Program-made: the position numbers and the translations under genes
The notes under the pieces: model-generated
The model's input: only the letters and a program-made list of their open reading frames with translations
What the model was told of the DNA's origin: nothing
Databases searched by the model: none
Shown here: piece by piece, positions 35,571 through 46,600 of the stretch
Layout: each line of letters begins with the position of its first letter
Position numbering within the stretch: position 1 is the stretch's first letter
Assembly: GCA_963675135.1 (NCBI GenBank)
Contig: OY776129.1
Location: 49,860,141-49,924,140 of the forward strand
Length of the DNA: 64,000 bases
Direction: 5' to 3'
From: Galeopsis tetrahit
Lineage: Eukaryota; Streptophyta; Magnoliopsida; Lamiales; Lamiaceae

Positions 35571-36146
35571 TTAAAAATCTTTCTTAAACATCTATTATTT
35601 ACAGGTCATTATTTTTTACACACAAACAAAAAATTATCTCTTCAACAAAGTAGAAATACTTATAGCATCCCTCCTAAAAGTTAACTTTATCACATTTAAT
35701 ACTAATAAACAATTCTACATTAAAACTAGTGAAAAAAATAAATATTCAATTAATAATGAGACGGATGGAGTATAATATTGGAGTATATACTTTATTTATA
35801 ATTATATTTTAATACTACTACTGCAAATACTAGATTAATATAGAAGCATTTTTTTTTTTTTTTGTCTATTAAAATTGCATTTTACATGTTTATTACATAT
35901 TGTGTAGAGAAAAAATGAGAAATTTTTTAGTTCGATGAATTATTATAATTTCAAACCGAACGATTTTATAAATATGGTTTAATTTACTATTTAAAAAAAG
36001 TATATAATTTGATTTACAATTTAGGACAGTTTAGTTAACTAAACCGACCCTTACAAAACACTCCTTAATTTTCTCCTATTTAGTAGCGTCCACTTACATA
36101 TGGTTATATGTTCAATTCTCAAACATAACATTAAGAAGAAAAAACA
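35571..36146 (+). promoter_or_regulatory. Upstream region of DUF674 copy 2
   Basis: TAGTAGCGTCCACTTA and TTCAATTCTCAAACATAACA just before the ATG match copy 1. GAGACGGATGGAG-TA at 35758-35772 is a Stowaway-type right end whose left end probably abuts element A. The rest is AT-rich. Confidence 0.45.
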
Positions 36147-36941
36147 ATGGAAAACTCGGAATTGAGCATGAAGCTGTTGGTGGACAGTGTTGGTAAAAGA
36201 GTGTTGTTTGCAGAGGCAGGGAAAGAGTGTGTTGATTTCCTCTTCTTCATTCTCTCACTACCTCTCTCCACACTCATTCGCCTTCTCGGAAAACAAGGCA
36301 TGGTGGGCTCCCTCCCAAATCTGTATCAAAGCGTTGAAACTCTGAATGAATCCTACTTTCAACCAAACGTTAACACGGAGAGTGTTCTGAAGAAACCAAT
36401 AGCTCCACCCCCAGGGAACTCTGTTCCTCTCTTGTCTGACGAAGAGACGCTCTCCATCGCCCCTGTGAACAAGTTTTATAGGTGTGGCAATTGTGCTTCC
36501 TATAGTGTTTCTAATAACCCACGAGCGCTTTGTTCAGGCTGCCGCAATGTAATGAACCGTGAAGTCTCATATACTCCTCATCCTCCTACTGTCGTGCAAC
36601 CTGCAGCGACGACTGGCGGTGGGTTTGTGAAGGACGTTGTGACGTACATGGTCATGGATGATTTGTCCGTCAAGCCCATGTCTACCATTTCATCCATCGC
36701 TGCGCTCAAACAATTTAACATAAAAGATGTCTTCTCTTTGGAGGAGAGAGAGGTTAAATTTGGAATGACCGAGGTATTTTTTTTCTTTCAATTACATTCT
36801 CATATTTGTTACTCCTTTTTCTATGAATTATTAATTATGTATTAATTTGTTGCGTAGGCTGTGAAGTTGTTGAAGGCTTCTTTGGAAACCGACAAGGTTC
36901 TCACCACTGTTTTCTTCGATCTAATCACATTATCTTCCTAA
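36147..36941 (+). CDS. DUF674 family protein, copy 2
   Basis: Exon 1 is 36147-36773, the intron 36774-36857 (GT-AG, phase 0) and exon 2 36858-36941 (TAA). The product has 236 residues and no recognised biochemical role. It keeps a clear zinc-ribbon-like pattern: C113-x2-C116 in YRCGNC and C129-x2-C132 in LCSGC, 12 residues apart. Other family marks are KRVLFAEAGKECVDFLFF (17-34), LIRLLGKQGMVGSL (43-56) and VKPMSTISSIAALKQFN. Exon 2, splice sites and the first 75 bp downstream are nearly identical to copy 1, so the two arose by a recent duplication that included flanks. It has no transit or signal peptide that I can recognise. Confidence 0.9.
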
Positions 36942-38080
36942 ATCTCGCATGATCACATTTTGACTTTAGTCTTTTTTCCTCAAAATATGTAATGCAACAT
37001 CTTCTATTTAGTATGTCTTCTGAATTCTATGAACAAATTTAATTAAGTAGGATTTCTTTTATCAATTACTCCTTAAAAATCAATTTTATACTCCAATGTA
37101 TTATTTAAAATATTTCATCACTTATATTGTAGTTTGTGCATTTAGTAATCTGTTGATATTCTTATCAATTACAGTAATCCGTATATTTTGTTACAAATTC
37201 AATATATAATTTTATTACCAATATCTTGATCTGATTTTAATTTGTTGCGGAAGTTAAATGAGTTAGAAGCTACTATGAGTTAATTAGAAGCTGCTAATAT
37301 TTTGTTCGAGTATGAATAACGAGATATTGAATAGTACTATTGATCTTAAACAGTAAATGATTGTCATCTGCTCATATTTTTTTTTTTTATATAATATTTT
37401 ATTAATGTGATTGAATTCTATTAGCAATACATGAAAGATATTTTGTGTACTGCCTGTGGGCAGCAATGCAAAGCTGTGATTTATCCTGCGTGTAGTGTAT
37501 GGTACATGGTGTATCAGCTACCTACACCTGATCACACCAAAAAAATGCAACGGATATATGGGCAGCATAGTACAACAGAATTGCATAATAAAAACAAAAG
37601 ATGAAAACTGATGCGATTACAAATGATAGAAATGTATTGAAAGGCTGTTATAGGCAGCCACGTGTTAAGGGGTGTAGAGTATTCCAGGAGGTGGTATTTG
37701 TATTCCCTATTACAGCAATTCTGAATCAATTAACGAAGAAGAAGCTTTTTTCTAATTGAAAGTTCAGTGTGTTGTTCTATCATGTACTTTACATCGTTTT
37801 TCTTAAATCCGTATTTTGCTACTTTCTAAATAAAAAATTCAAGATCTTTCTTCACTTAAAATAAATAAATAATATTCTCTATTTGTAATGAAAGGTCTTC
37901 AAGAAGATCAGTTGGCGCAGATACATACAGAATTATTCTATGTATTTTCTCTATTTTTAGTGAAAGAGCTTCAAGAAGCCCAAATGGTAAAAAGCTCTAT
38001 TTTTGCTACATTAAAGATCAATTTTGAAACTGCAAAATCTGCTGTACTAGTATTGGTCCAAGAGATTTCAACTCGATGAA
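36942..38080. other. 3' flank of DUF674 copy 2, no confident gene
   Basis: It carries the duplicated flank words (CATTCTTATCAATTA, TTGATCTGATTTTAATTTG, TTTTGTTCGAGTATG) and GGCAGCCACGTG at about 37656, the unoccupied counterpart of the hAT-type insertion at 56030-56711. A 63-codon frame at 37888-38079 contains two similar LQE-type segments but matches no family I know; I do not call it a gene. Confidence 0.5.
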
Positions 38081-38241
38081 ATGTATAGCATGCGCCTACC
38101 TTTTCTCGTAAATATCAGAATCGTTGAACTTTGATAGTCGTAATGAATTGAATGTTTTGGTGTCTCTCTCTATATAAAAATCAAAGCTAGAGAATAATAC
38201 TCACTCTTCACATTACACAATTAATACTTAGTATAAAGAGT
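38081..38241 (+). promoter_or_regulatory. Type-B DUF674 promoter before broken copy 4
   Basis: ATGTATAGCATGCGC, TTTTCTCGTAAATATCAGAA, TAGTCGTAATGAATTGAATG and CACATTACACAATTA match the promoter of copy 5 (62594-62764) in order. CTATATAAAAATCAAA is the TATA-like box. It differs from the promoter type of copies 1 to 3. Confidence 0.55.
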
Positions 38242-38445
38242 ATGACAGAAGCAAATTGATGAGCATGAGTGTTGTTTGCAGAAGCCGGGAAAGATTGTGT
38301 GGATTTCCTCTTCTTCATTCTTTCTCTTCCCGTATCTACGCTCATTCGTCTTCTGGGAAAACAGGGCATGGTGGGCTCACTGGGAAATCTTTATGAAAGC
38401 CTAGAAACTCTGAATGAATCCTACTTTCAATCCAAGGATATGTTA
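38242..38445 (+). pseudogene. DUF674 copy 4, truncated
   Basis: The ATG at 38242 is followed after five codons by TGA TGA and soon another TGA. Relative to copy 5, about a dozen codons after the start are lost. From GTG 38269 the frame encodes the family segment LFAEAGKDCVDFLFFILSLP and GSLGNLYESLETLNESYF. After this it breaks off into unrelated sequence at about 38440, so the Cys region, second half and exon 2 are gone. It is closest to copies 5 and 6 (AGKDCVDF and LPVST). Confidence 0.85.
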
Positions 38446-38532
38446 GGAATTAATATACAAAAATTAATTCTCATACTCTCTACAGGTTCAACTTTTAGAT
38501 GAGACGGAATTCTTTTATGGTATCAGAGTAAA
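38442..38532 (+). repeat. LTR-like stub with initiator-tRNA-type primer site
   Basis: TGTTAGGAATTAATATAC at the break of DUF674 copy 4 is followed some 70 bp later by TGGTATCAGAGTAAA, one base off the TGGTATCAGAGC site used by most plant copia and TRIM elements. I infer the 5' end of such an element inserted into copy 4; no internal part remains. Confidence 0.4.
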
Positions 38533-38559
38533 TCGGGCAAAAACGACCTGGATTCGTTT

Positions 38560-39109
38560 TAAAAACTGGGTTTTTGAAAACTTGGTTTTTAAAATACTGA
38601 TGAATAGTAATATGAATGTTTGTTATGGTTATGTCAAATCAAATTATAAGATTGAATGAGTTTGTATTATTATATTATTTATATGGGTTGGTCTGCTATG
38701 GACTCGAGTGCATGTTGTGCACTCTAGTCCATGTTGCACTTTTCAGTTTTACTGACTTACACTTTTTGGTAAATGTTGTTGCACTTTTCAATTATTAAAC
38801 TGTATAATAATATTTTTAGACTTACACTTTTTAGAAATATTGTGTTGTACTTTTTAGTTTAATAATATACACTTTTCTTTAGATTAGGGTGCACAACATG
38901 CACTCGAGTGCATACTAGACTTTACCTATTTATATATTTTTTTTTCATTTTATATCATATATATATATATATATAAAAGAAAGTTAATATTTTAATAAGT
39001 ATACTAGTAATCTAAATCGTGGGTGTAAGATTTTTTTTAAGTTAATAAAAAAAATATTTATCAACTCGAGTTTACAGTGTTCACTCGAGTGTATTTTAGA
39101 GTAAACCTT
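38560..39109. repeat. Repeat remnants between copy 4 and the foldback element
   Basis: 38560-38680 repeats in 40820-40980 (AAACTGGGTTTTTGAAA, TTATAAGATTGAATGAGTTT). 38690-39100 has ACTCGAGTGCAT-type palindromes and TTGCACTTTTCAATTATTAA words related to 18383-19705. No gene. Confidence 0.5.
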
Positions 39110-39118
39110 GTAAATATA

Positions 39119-40732
39119 GGGTTTTTTATCAGTTTATTGTATTTATATTAAACAATTTGTAAAATACGGTGTATTTAAAAAATGTTCTGAAATTATAGTA
39201 AAACGCTCTGCTCCTACGCGTTTCTTTCTCATACTTTATATAAAACGTGTAGGGGCTGAGCGTCATTCCAAAAATAATTATAATTTGCCCCAAAACGCGT
39301 TGGGGCAAAGCTTCAATGTTGTTTTTTGTAATTTAAAAACTTAGGAATATGCGTGAAATAAAAAATTAAAAAAAAAAAAAGAGAGAAAAACGCTTTGCAC
39401 CCAGGCGTTTCTCTTTTTTTATATTAATAAATCAATTCTGGGAGCATACATGCATGAAATTCAATGCCATGATGATAATAATGATTTGTAGAGAAACGAA
39501 GCCTACATGAAATTTCATTATCTTAAATGTTTTTTTTTTGTTTACCATTTTAATGATTTTTTTATATTTTTTTCATTTAATTTTTTATTCGATAAATTAA
39601 TACTCCTTTATTTTTTAATAAATGTCTTTTCAAGTTTTAATAACAAATTAAAATTATAATTTCATATCAACAATACTACCATTTACTAATATGATAACAA
39701 ATGATTAGTTAATTTTATATAGAAAATTTTATTAATAATAAAGTAGCCCGAAATGTAGAGATAATAACATAAAAAAATAAATTAATTTTAGGAAATATTA
39801 ATTATAGAAAATATATAGATGAAAATGATTTTTGAGGAAATATATATTAGTGAGAAACAAATCAGGGTAAAAAGAAAATATTTAAAGAAAAATAAATAAA
39901 TTGATTGAATAAATAAATAAATTTTATAAGATTTTATAAAAAAACGTAATAAGTAGAATTTAGCTCAATCAATTTATTTATTTTATTCATAAAATCTTAT
40001 AAAATTAATTACTCTATAAAATTCTACTTATTACATTTTTTTACTTAAGAAGTGTGTTTATTTTAGAGTGCAAATACTTGTGAGATAGAGTGAGTCATTC
40101 CTTTTTTAATAATTATTTTCTTGACTTTTTTTAAAATAATACTTGTCACTCTACATATTTTTTTTTTAATATTTTCCTTTTACCCTTATTCATTTTCACT
40201 AGTATTTCTCCAAAAATCATTTGCCACTTTATTATTAATAAAATTCTCTATACAAAATTAACAACTCGTTTGTTATTCAATAATAAATGGTACGTATTGT
40301 TGGCATGAAATTATAATCTTAATTTGTTATTAAAAACTTTAAAAGACATTTATTCAAAAATAAAGGAGTATTAAATTAGCGAAAAATATTAAATGAAAAA
40401 AATATAAAAAAAACCATTAAAATGGTAATAAAAAAAAAACATTTTAACATAATGGAATTTCATGTAGGCTTCGTTTCTCTACAAATCATTAGTATCATCA
40501 TGGCATGGAATTTCATGCATGTATGCTCCCAGAATTGATTTATTAATATTAAAAAGAGAAACGCTTGGAGGCAAAGCGTTTTTTTATTTTTATTTCACGC
40601 ATATTCCTAAGTTTGTAGTAAATTACAAAAAACAACATTGACGCTTTGCTCCAACGCGTTCAGACCATTTTTTAAATACACTGTATTTTACAAATTGTTC
40701 AATATAAATACAATAAAATGATAAAAAAAACC
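39119..40732. mobile_element. Mutator-type foldback element, 1.6 kb
   Basis: The whole element is two inverted arms of nearly 800 bp. Outer ends GGGTTTTTTATC and GATAAAAAAAACC, and inner words such as GAGAAACGAAGCCTACATGA (39492) against TCATGTAGGCTTCGTTTCTC (40460), and GAAAATTTTATTAATAATAAAG against its complement near 40230, show the pairing. Perfect 9-bp flanks GTAAATATA (39110-39118 and 40733-40741) mark a Mutator-superfamily insertion. It has no coding frame. Smaller hairpins (AACGCTTTGCACCCAGGCGTTT) sit within the arms. Confidence 0.9.
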
Positions 40733-40741
40733 GTAAATATA

Positions 40742-41286
40742 TGATATTAAGAATAAGAATTAAGGTTAATATAAAATAAGATTAGGGAAAATCACTTAGA
40801 CTATGTTTACTTTAGGCTTTGGGTGATTTTAAAAACTGGGTTTTTGAAATATTGATAAATAGTACAATAATATGAATGTTTTTTATGGTTTTGAAATAGT
40901 GGAGGATTTGACATTATGTCAAATCAAGTTATAAGATTGAATGAGTTTGTATTATTATATTATTATAAATATGTTTGATAGGGATGTTTTAAATGGATTT
41001 TAAAAATCGTTTTTTAAATCATGAAGTAAAACAGGTTTTGGATCTTAAAATTCAAAATTTCATTTTTAAAACCAAAATTAACCTAGCCTAAAACTAAATT
41101 ACTTAGTAGAGTACTCAAAAATACAATTTTTAAAATCCATCTCTGCAAATTGTATCTTTCATGTATATATAAAGCTGCAAGTAGGTTTGAGAGAAAGTTA
41201 CTGACATATATATTTTTTTTTAATATGGAATTGAAAAATTAAGACTTATTTAATCTACCTTATTTACTCTATCTCTTCGTTAGGAC
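40742..41286. repeat. Second copy of the 38560 repeat, no gene
   Basis: 40820-40980 is the longer relative of 38560-38680. Around it lie TTTAAAATCCA/TGGATTTTAAA words that could be ends of an old MITE (about 40800-41100). The rest is AT-rich. Confidence 0.4.
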
Positions 41287-41530
41287 GAAGAATAAAAAAG
41301 GGGAATTCAGATGAGTACCAAGAGGTAAAATTCCACTTACCTCGAGGGATATAGCTTAATTGGTAGAGCTCTGCTCTTGCAATTGGATCTAACGAAGAAT
41401 AAAAAAGGGGAATTTAGATGAGTACCAAGAGGTAAAATTTCACTTAGCTCGAAGGTTATATTTCAATTGGTAGAGCTCTGTTCTTGCAATTGGATCGTTC
41501 GATTACATGTTGGATGTCTGATTGTCTTTT
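41287..41530 (+). other. Plastid trnA-UGC fragment, duplicated in tandem
   Basis: GGATATAGCTTAATTGGTAG, AGAGCTCTGCTCTTGC and AATTGGATC match the 5' exon of plastid trnA-UGC and the start of its group II intron. The second copy continues into CGATTACATGTTGGATGTC, also intron sequence. A unit of about 107 bp (from ACGAAGAATAAAAAAGGGGA) is repeated twice, with about eight differences between copies. This is nuclear DNA of plastid origin, not a working tRNA gene, since the 3' exon is missing. Confidence 0.65.
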
Positions 41531-41960
41531 TTACTTCTCTTTCTTTTTTATATTATATGGGATTGAGATTTTTTTTTACTTTTCTCACGTTTTATAATAT
41601 ATTTGCATTTAGGTTTTATTAAAAAATTTATTTGCAACCAGGCTTTATTAAAAAAATATTTGCATTCAGATTTTAAATTATAAAATAATTTTTTTATTCA
41701 TATTTCATTTAGATTTTTTATTTCAAATTTTACTCATATTTTTTAATGCATATTTTTATTAAAAAAATTAATTCATTTTTTTAATACAATTTTTTTTATT
41801 CAAATTTTATTAAAAGATTAATTATATTCAGATTTTGATTAGAATGCATTTACCAGCCAAAGTGAATACAATACAGCTAGAATGCAACCTAATATATAAA
41901 ATGCAAATGCAACCATAAAATATATAATATGCAACTATAATATATGAAACGAACCATGAA
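41531..41960. other. Poly-T and AT-rich stretch, nothing recognised
   Basis: Runs of TTTTTTATTCAAATTTTATT-type sequence continue to about 41840. No coding frame, transposon end or RNA gene is visible. Confidence 0.5.
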
Positions 41961-42589
41961 TTTAACCTATCTACCACGCGCACTCCTTAGTTTGCTCCTC
42001 TACAGTAGTCGTATTGTTGGAAAACATGAATTCAACCATGAAAGGGAAAAATGACGCTCATTTTCGAATGATTTGCTATTACACTTTCTAGTCCCTTATA
42101 TACTCTCTCCTTTCCATAGGAATTTGCACACTTTTCATATATGGATGTCTCATACCAATTTGCACACTTCATAAAAGGAAATATCTTCACAACCCTCACC
42201 CTTGAAATATACTCATATTTACCCGTATGCCATTACTTTTCCACACTCAATCTATTTTTTACTTTACTTTATTCATAAAAGTTTATAAAACCACCCCTCA
42301 AAACATCAATCATTACACATTTTCTTACACATTTCTTAAAATGTGTGTCGGTCAAAGGGTGCAAGTTCCTCCGGGACGGAGGGAGTACATTAATGGAATG
42401 ATCTAGACACTAGCTACATGTTGTAATACTATTGGTTCTAAGTAAATGACAAAATATTTTTTTGCAGGTGCTAGCTATTGTCCGTTTTGCTTGGTCCGAA
42501 CATCAGTGCTTTTGATAGGAGGACAGTGGTCAACAGTCAACTTGTGGTACCATGTGGATATTATCTCGTACTTTAACATTTACACTATC
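41961..42589 (+). promoter_or_regulatory. Displaced upstream region of DUF674 copy 3
   Basis: TTAACCTATCTACCACGCGC and ACTCCTTAGTTTGCTCCT match the promoter blocks of copy 1 and 23020-23085. A Stowaway MITE sits inside (42103-42385). The region stops at CTATC (42585-42589), where element B begins; copy 3 follows 11.9 kb downstream. I infer that this was the distal promoter of copy 3. Confidence 0.45.
42103..42385. mobile_element. Stowaway-type MITE
   Basis: CTCTCTCCTTTCCATAGGAA at the left and TTCCTCCGGGACGGAGGGAG at the right are flanked by TA (42101-42102 and 42386-42387). It belongs to the subfamily of 57977-58259, in reverse orientation. Confidence 0.8.
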
Positions 42590-43315
42590 TGTTATACCTA
42601 GTCAAAGAAGTCAATCTTTGACAAGTCAATCCTAGTCACCAGATTACGTGGCGAGGACCAGTCAGCAAAGTCGTGCGACGACTAGTCAACAAGACCAAGA
42701 AAATGTAATAGAATAGGTGTATTTAATATATTTAAGTGCTCGCTCAAAGATGTTGGCGAGCACATGGTTTAGTTAGCTGCTCGCCCAAATGTGTGGCGAG
42801 CACGTGTCTATCTTAGCTAGGAAAGTCTAAGTATTGAAGCCTTGGGAGACAGCATGGAGCGTGGCGACCACACTCCTCGACATGGTCCTCCGGCGACCAC
42901 CGTAGCTCAGCTCCTCGGCATATAGGCGAGGACGAGCACCAGAGGCGGTTTAGCATTAAATGCGCCATCAAATCACCTTTTCGGGCAGAAGTCAGGTCCA
43001 ATAAGAGCGTGCCACGTGTAAAGGGCGGGCAGCCCCTAGAAACCACTATATAATGCCTAAAAGAGGCTCATTTGTACACAGGTTACCCATTCCACCAAAT
43101 CACCCAACCCAAAGCAATAAACACTCCCAAAGCTCTCAAGCTTTTAGCTTCTCCAAGAAGCTATATCATTGTTCTTGATTGTTCTTGTTTTGTTCTTCAT
43201 AAAGATCATCATAAATACTCCCTAAACACGTAATAAACCCCCGATCATTATACATGTTTGTCTCGTGCTAACAAATAGTCCACATCCGATTCAACCATCA
43301 AAAGCACGTACAACA
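42590..43315 (+). repeat. Element B 5' LTR
   Basis: The 726-bp LTR is TG...CA bounded. A TATA box ACTATATAATGCC lies at about 43045-43057. Two successive dyads, GTGCTCGC...GCGAGCAC (42736-42763) and TGCTCGCC...GGCGAGCA (42778-42802), lie upstream in the likely U3. Confidence 0.95.
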
Positions 43316-43335
43316 TTTGGCGCTAGAAGGAGGGG
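43316..43335 (+). other. Element B primer binding site
   Basis: TTTGGCGCTAGAAGGAGGGG begins directly after the LTR. TGGCGC-type sites here are usual for plant Ty3/gypsy. The tRNA is not assigned. Confidence 0.7.
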
Positions 43336-43674
43336 TCCTTTTACGTGTTCTTCATCTCAGTTTCGTCCGATCATCGAGCGATCGGTTAGCAAACTCCGTT
43401 TTTCAGGTTTTAATCGGTAGTTCCACCGTTTAAAGCTTTATTTATATATTTTCGTGTTCTTCGTGTTCTTGAATATTTGCGATATTCGATACATTTTTTG
43501 GAGTTTGATCTCCGTGTAATCTTGTTTTTAAGCTTTAGTTGTTGTTACTTTGCTTATAAGTAGTTGTAATAGCACGTTCTTCTGCGTAAGAACTTTAATC
43601 TTTTGTTTTTAAGCGTCGAAAGCTTAAGAACAGTCATATCTTTGTAATAATCTCCAGGAGATACTCTTTAAACG

Positions 43675-46600
43675 ATGTCTCATCATACTCATCAAGACGA
43701 AATCTTACCATCCGGAGGGAACGAACGCCCTCCGGCGCCGCCGGTAAATCCTTTCGCAAATCTAAACATGGGGGACATTCTGAATGATCCCCAACATTTA
43801 AAGCACTTTTCTGACTACCTCTTGGAGAAGAGGAGGCAGAATGAAAAAGAAGAGCTAGAGAAGGCCAAAGATCAGGCCTTCGACAAGGCTCGCAAAGCCA
43901 AGGGGAACGAAGAAGACAACCGTTCCTATCACTCCAACTCTGTTCACCCTCAGGATAGAGGAAAAAACAAAGTTGACGAGCACTCCCACAATAGCCACAC
44001 GGGAGACTTGCGGCACCGAAATTCGGTTTTCAACCGGATGGATGATAAAGACAGAAGGGCTCCTCGTCGAATGCCTTTCAATGTGGACGGCCGACACAGA
44101 GCCGACCACCGAGATCGCGCTGACCACAAAGATCAGGGCGACAGAGTCTCAGCTCTTGATCGAGTGGGACCAGGGAAAGATTCGCGAGCTCCTGCGAAGA
44201 GTTATCGCAGCCACCATTCTAACAGGCACTCTCCCAGGCGATCACACCATGATGATCGCCCGGACGCATCCCAAGGGAGCCGACGCGACGAGGTCGTCGT
44301 CCCCCGAGCACAGACCGCCGAGGAGGGGCAGATCGCCCAGTTCCTCGAAACCCAAAAAATGATGAAGTTAGAGATGGACGCTCTGCGAGCAGAGGTGGTC
44401 GCCACGAAGCTAGGGACCACCCCACCAATCACTCTGCCCGCACCTCCACTGAGTGTTGCAATACTCACCACCCCCATTCAAAGAAAGATTCAAATGCCCT
44501 CCATGGCGGCATATGACGGAGTGTCCGACCCCAGAGTACACTTGTCCAAGTACTCCAACTACATGGCCTCAATCGGGGCAACGGACGCCACACAATGCAG
44601 AAACTTCTCCCTAACTTTGGGAGACCGGGCTCATCGCTGGTACACAACCTTGAGTCCCGGATCTATCACCTCATTCACTGAGCTGGGGCAATACTTTCTG
44701 ACCTACTACGGGTCCATTGCTGCTCGCCCAGCCTCAAAGCAACGTTTGGCGAACGTTCGCCAGTCCATCAACGAATCGAGCAAGGACTTCATCGAGCGCT
44801 TCGACAGGCTGGTGATAGATGGAGAGGCCGTAAACGATGAGACAAAGCTGATCTCGGCTGTTTCCGGTCTGAGGATAGGTTCCAAGCTCTGGGAATCTAT
44901 CCATCTTACTTTCCCAGTTTCTTATGCGGATTTCCGCACGAGGGCTGGGAACTTCATCCAAATGGAGGAAATCATGGACGCCGCCAAGGCTAACGAGCAG
45001 CCTGAGGCGTCCAAGAGGGTCTGGCCCAAAAAGAATACAAACACTGGGGAGTCGTCCCAGCCCAAGAAGGCGACCACTCAAGCTGGCAGTGCTCGCCCAG
45101 CGAACTTCAGGCCTTTCGAGGAGTCTCCTGAGATCATCCAGTTCAGAGAATCTCTCTCTCTGGATCCCAGGGGCATTTTCAATGCAGTTAGGGGAAAGAA
45201 TCTGCTCCCCCAGGCCAAGCCAATGCATACAAGTGATGAAAACCTAGATGGTAGCAAATTCTGCGACTACCACAACTCCATCGGCCACCACACCAATGGG
45301 TGCCGAGACTTGGTGAGAAACCTTTTCAATCTGTACAATGAGGGCAAGCTCGCCCAGTTCATCAAGCCTCTCGGAAATGGCGACAACAGGGGGAAGAAAC
45401 GTCGCGACGACCTGCGCCAACAACTGAATCGTCCCAAACTGACTCCTCCCATGCCACAAAATCCTGGCAACGACATTGATAACGTGGGAGCCTGTCTGGT
45501 CATAGAAGGCCCTTTGGGAGGAACCCAATCTGGGAAAGAGCTATCTGTTCGCCGAGCTCAGAGTGAGCAGCGAGCACTAAACAATGTTCATCAGGTGTGC
45601 GTCGCTCCGACTGCCGAGAAGCCCCTATCTCACCAAATCTTTTTCTCGGACGACGACCTGAACGGCGTGGTGCACCCAAACAATGATGCTTTGGTCATCA
45701 CGGGCAAAATTATGGGAACCAACGTCCATCACCTGATGGTCGACACCGGGGCATACACCAACATCCTTTTCAAGCATACTTTGGATGCTCTCGGTGGATA
45801 TCCGGAATACATTGAGCCTTGCGATGATATAATCGTAGGTTTTGGGGATACGCACAACCATCCCATTGGGAAAATCAGACTATCCCTGGAGCTGGTATCA
45901 TCAAAAGAGCCAACAATGCATCACACTCGGCAGCTCGACTTTATGATTGTAGACATGTCATCGTCCTACAATGCTTTCCTCGACCGTCCTTTCTTCAACG
46001 AGTTCAAGGCGGCCGCTTCTACCTTTTATTACTGTGTAAAATTTCCATCCCCGGCGGGAGTTATAACCGTCAAGGGCGATCAGACGCGGGCGAGGGAGTG
46101 TCTCGTCCGTTTTGCAAAGCGTCATTCTAGGGAAAGTACTATGATTGGCCAGTATATTGAGTGTCAAACACAAACAGAACAAGTGAACTACTTGGAGGGT
46201 CTTCCTAGCAAGTACCGAAAGATTGAAATTGGGGAGTGCAGTCGTAGTTTCGACGACCACCAAGTGGAGGCGAACGAGCACGCCTCCATGGAAGTGGACG
46301 ACCACACCCCAATGGAGATCGACGAGCAGACAGTCTCGGGCGACCAGCTCCCCGACGACCAGTTGACAGAAAACTTTCCAGATCTGGAACCTAGGTTAGG
46401 CTTTGAGCTAGAGTTCGGAATCGAGGATCCTCGTTGGAAGGAGCCTAAAGAGCGGGCAACTTCAGCGGAGGATCTCGAAACCATTCACTTAAACGAAGCT
46501 CGTCCGGAACTCGAGGTATTCATTGGTTCGAATTTACCAGAACATTTGCGGTCGGACATGATCGTGTTTTTAAAAGAAAACATCGGTGCGTTCGCCTGGT

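Noticed and set aside
37888..38079. Open frame with two LQE-type segments.
   Set aside because: Short, no recognised domain, no conservation beside the other DUF674 copies. An exon relic is possible but not supported.
41346..41510. Functional tRNA genes.
   Set aside because: Only the 5' exon and intron start of plastid trnA are present; the 3' exon is missing.
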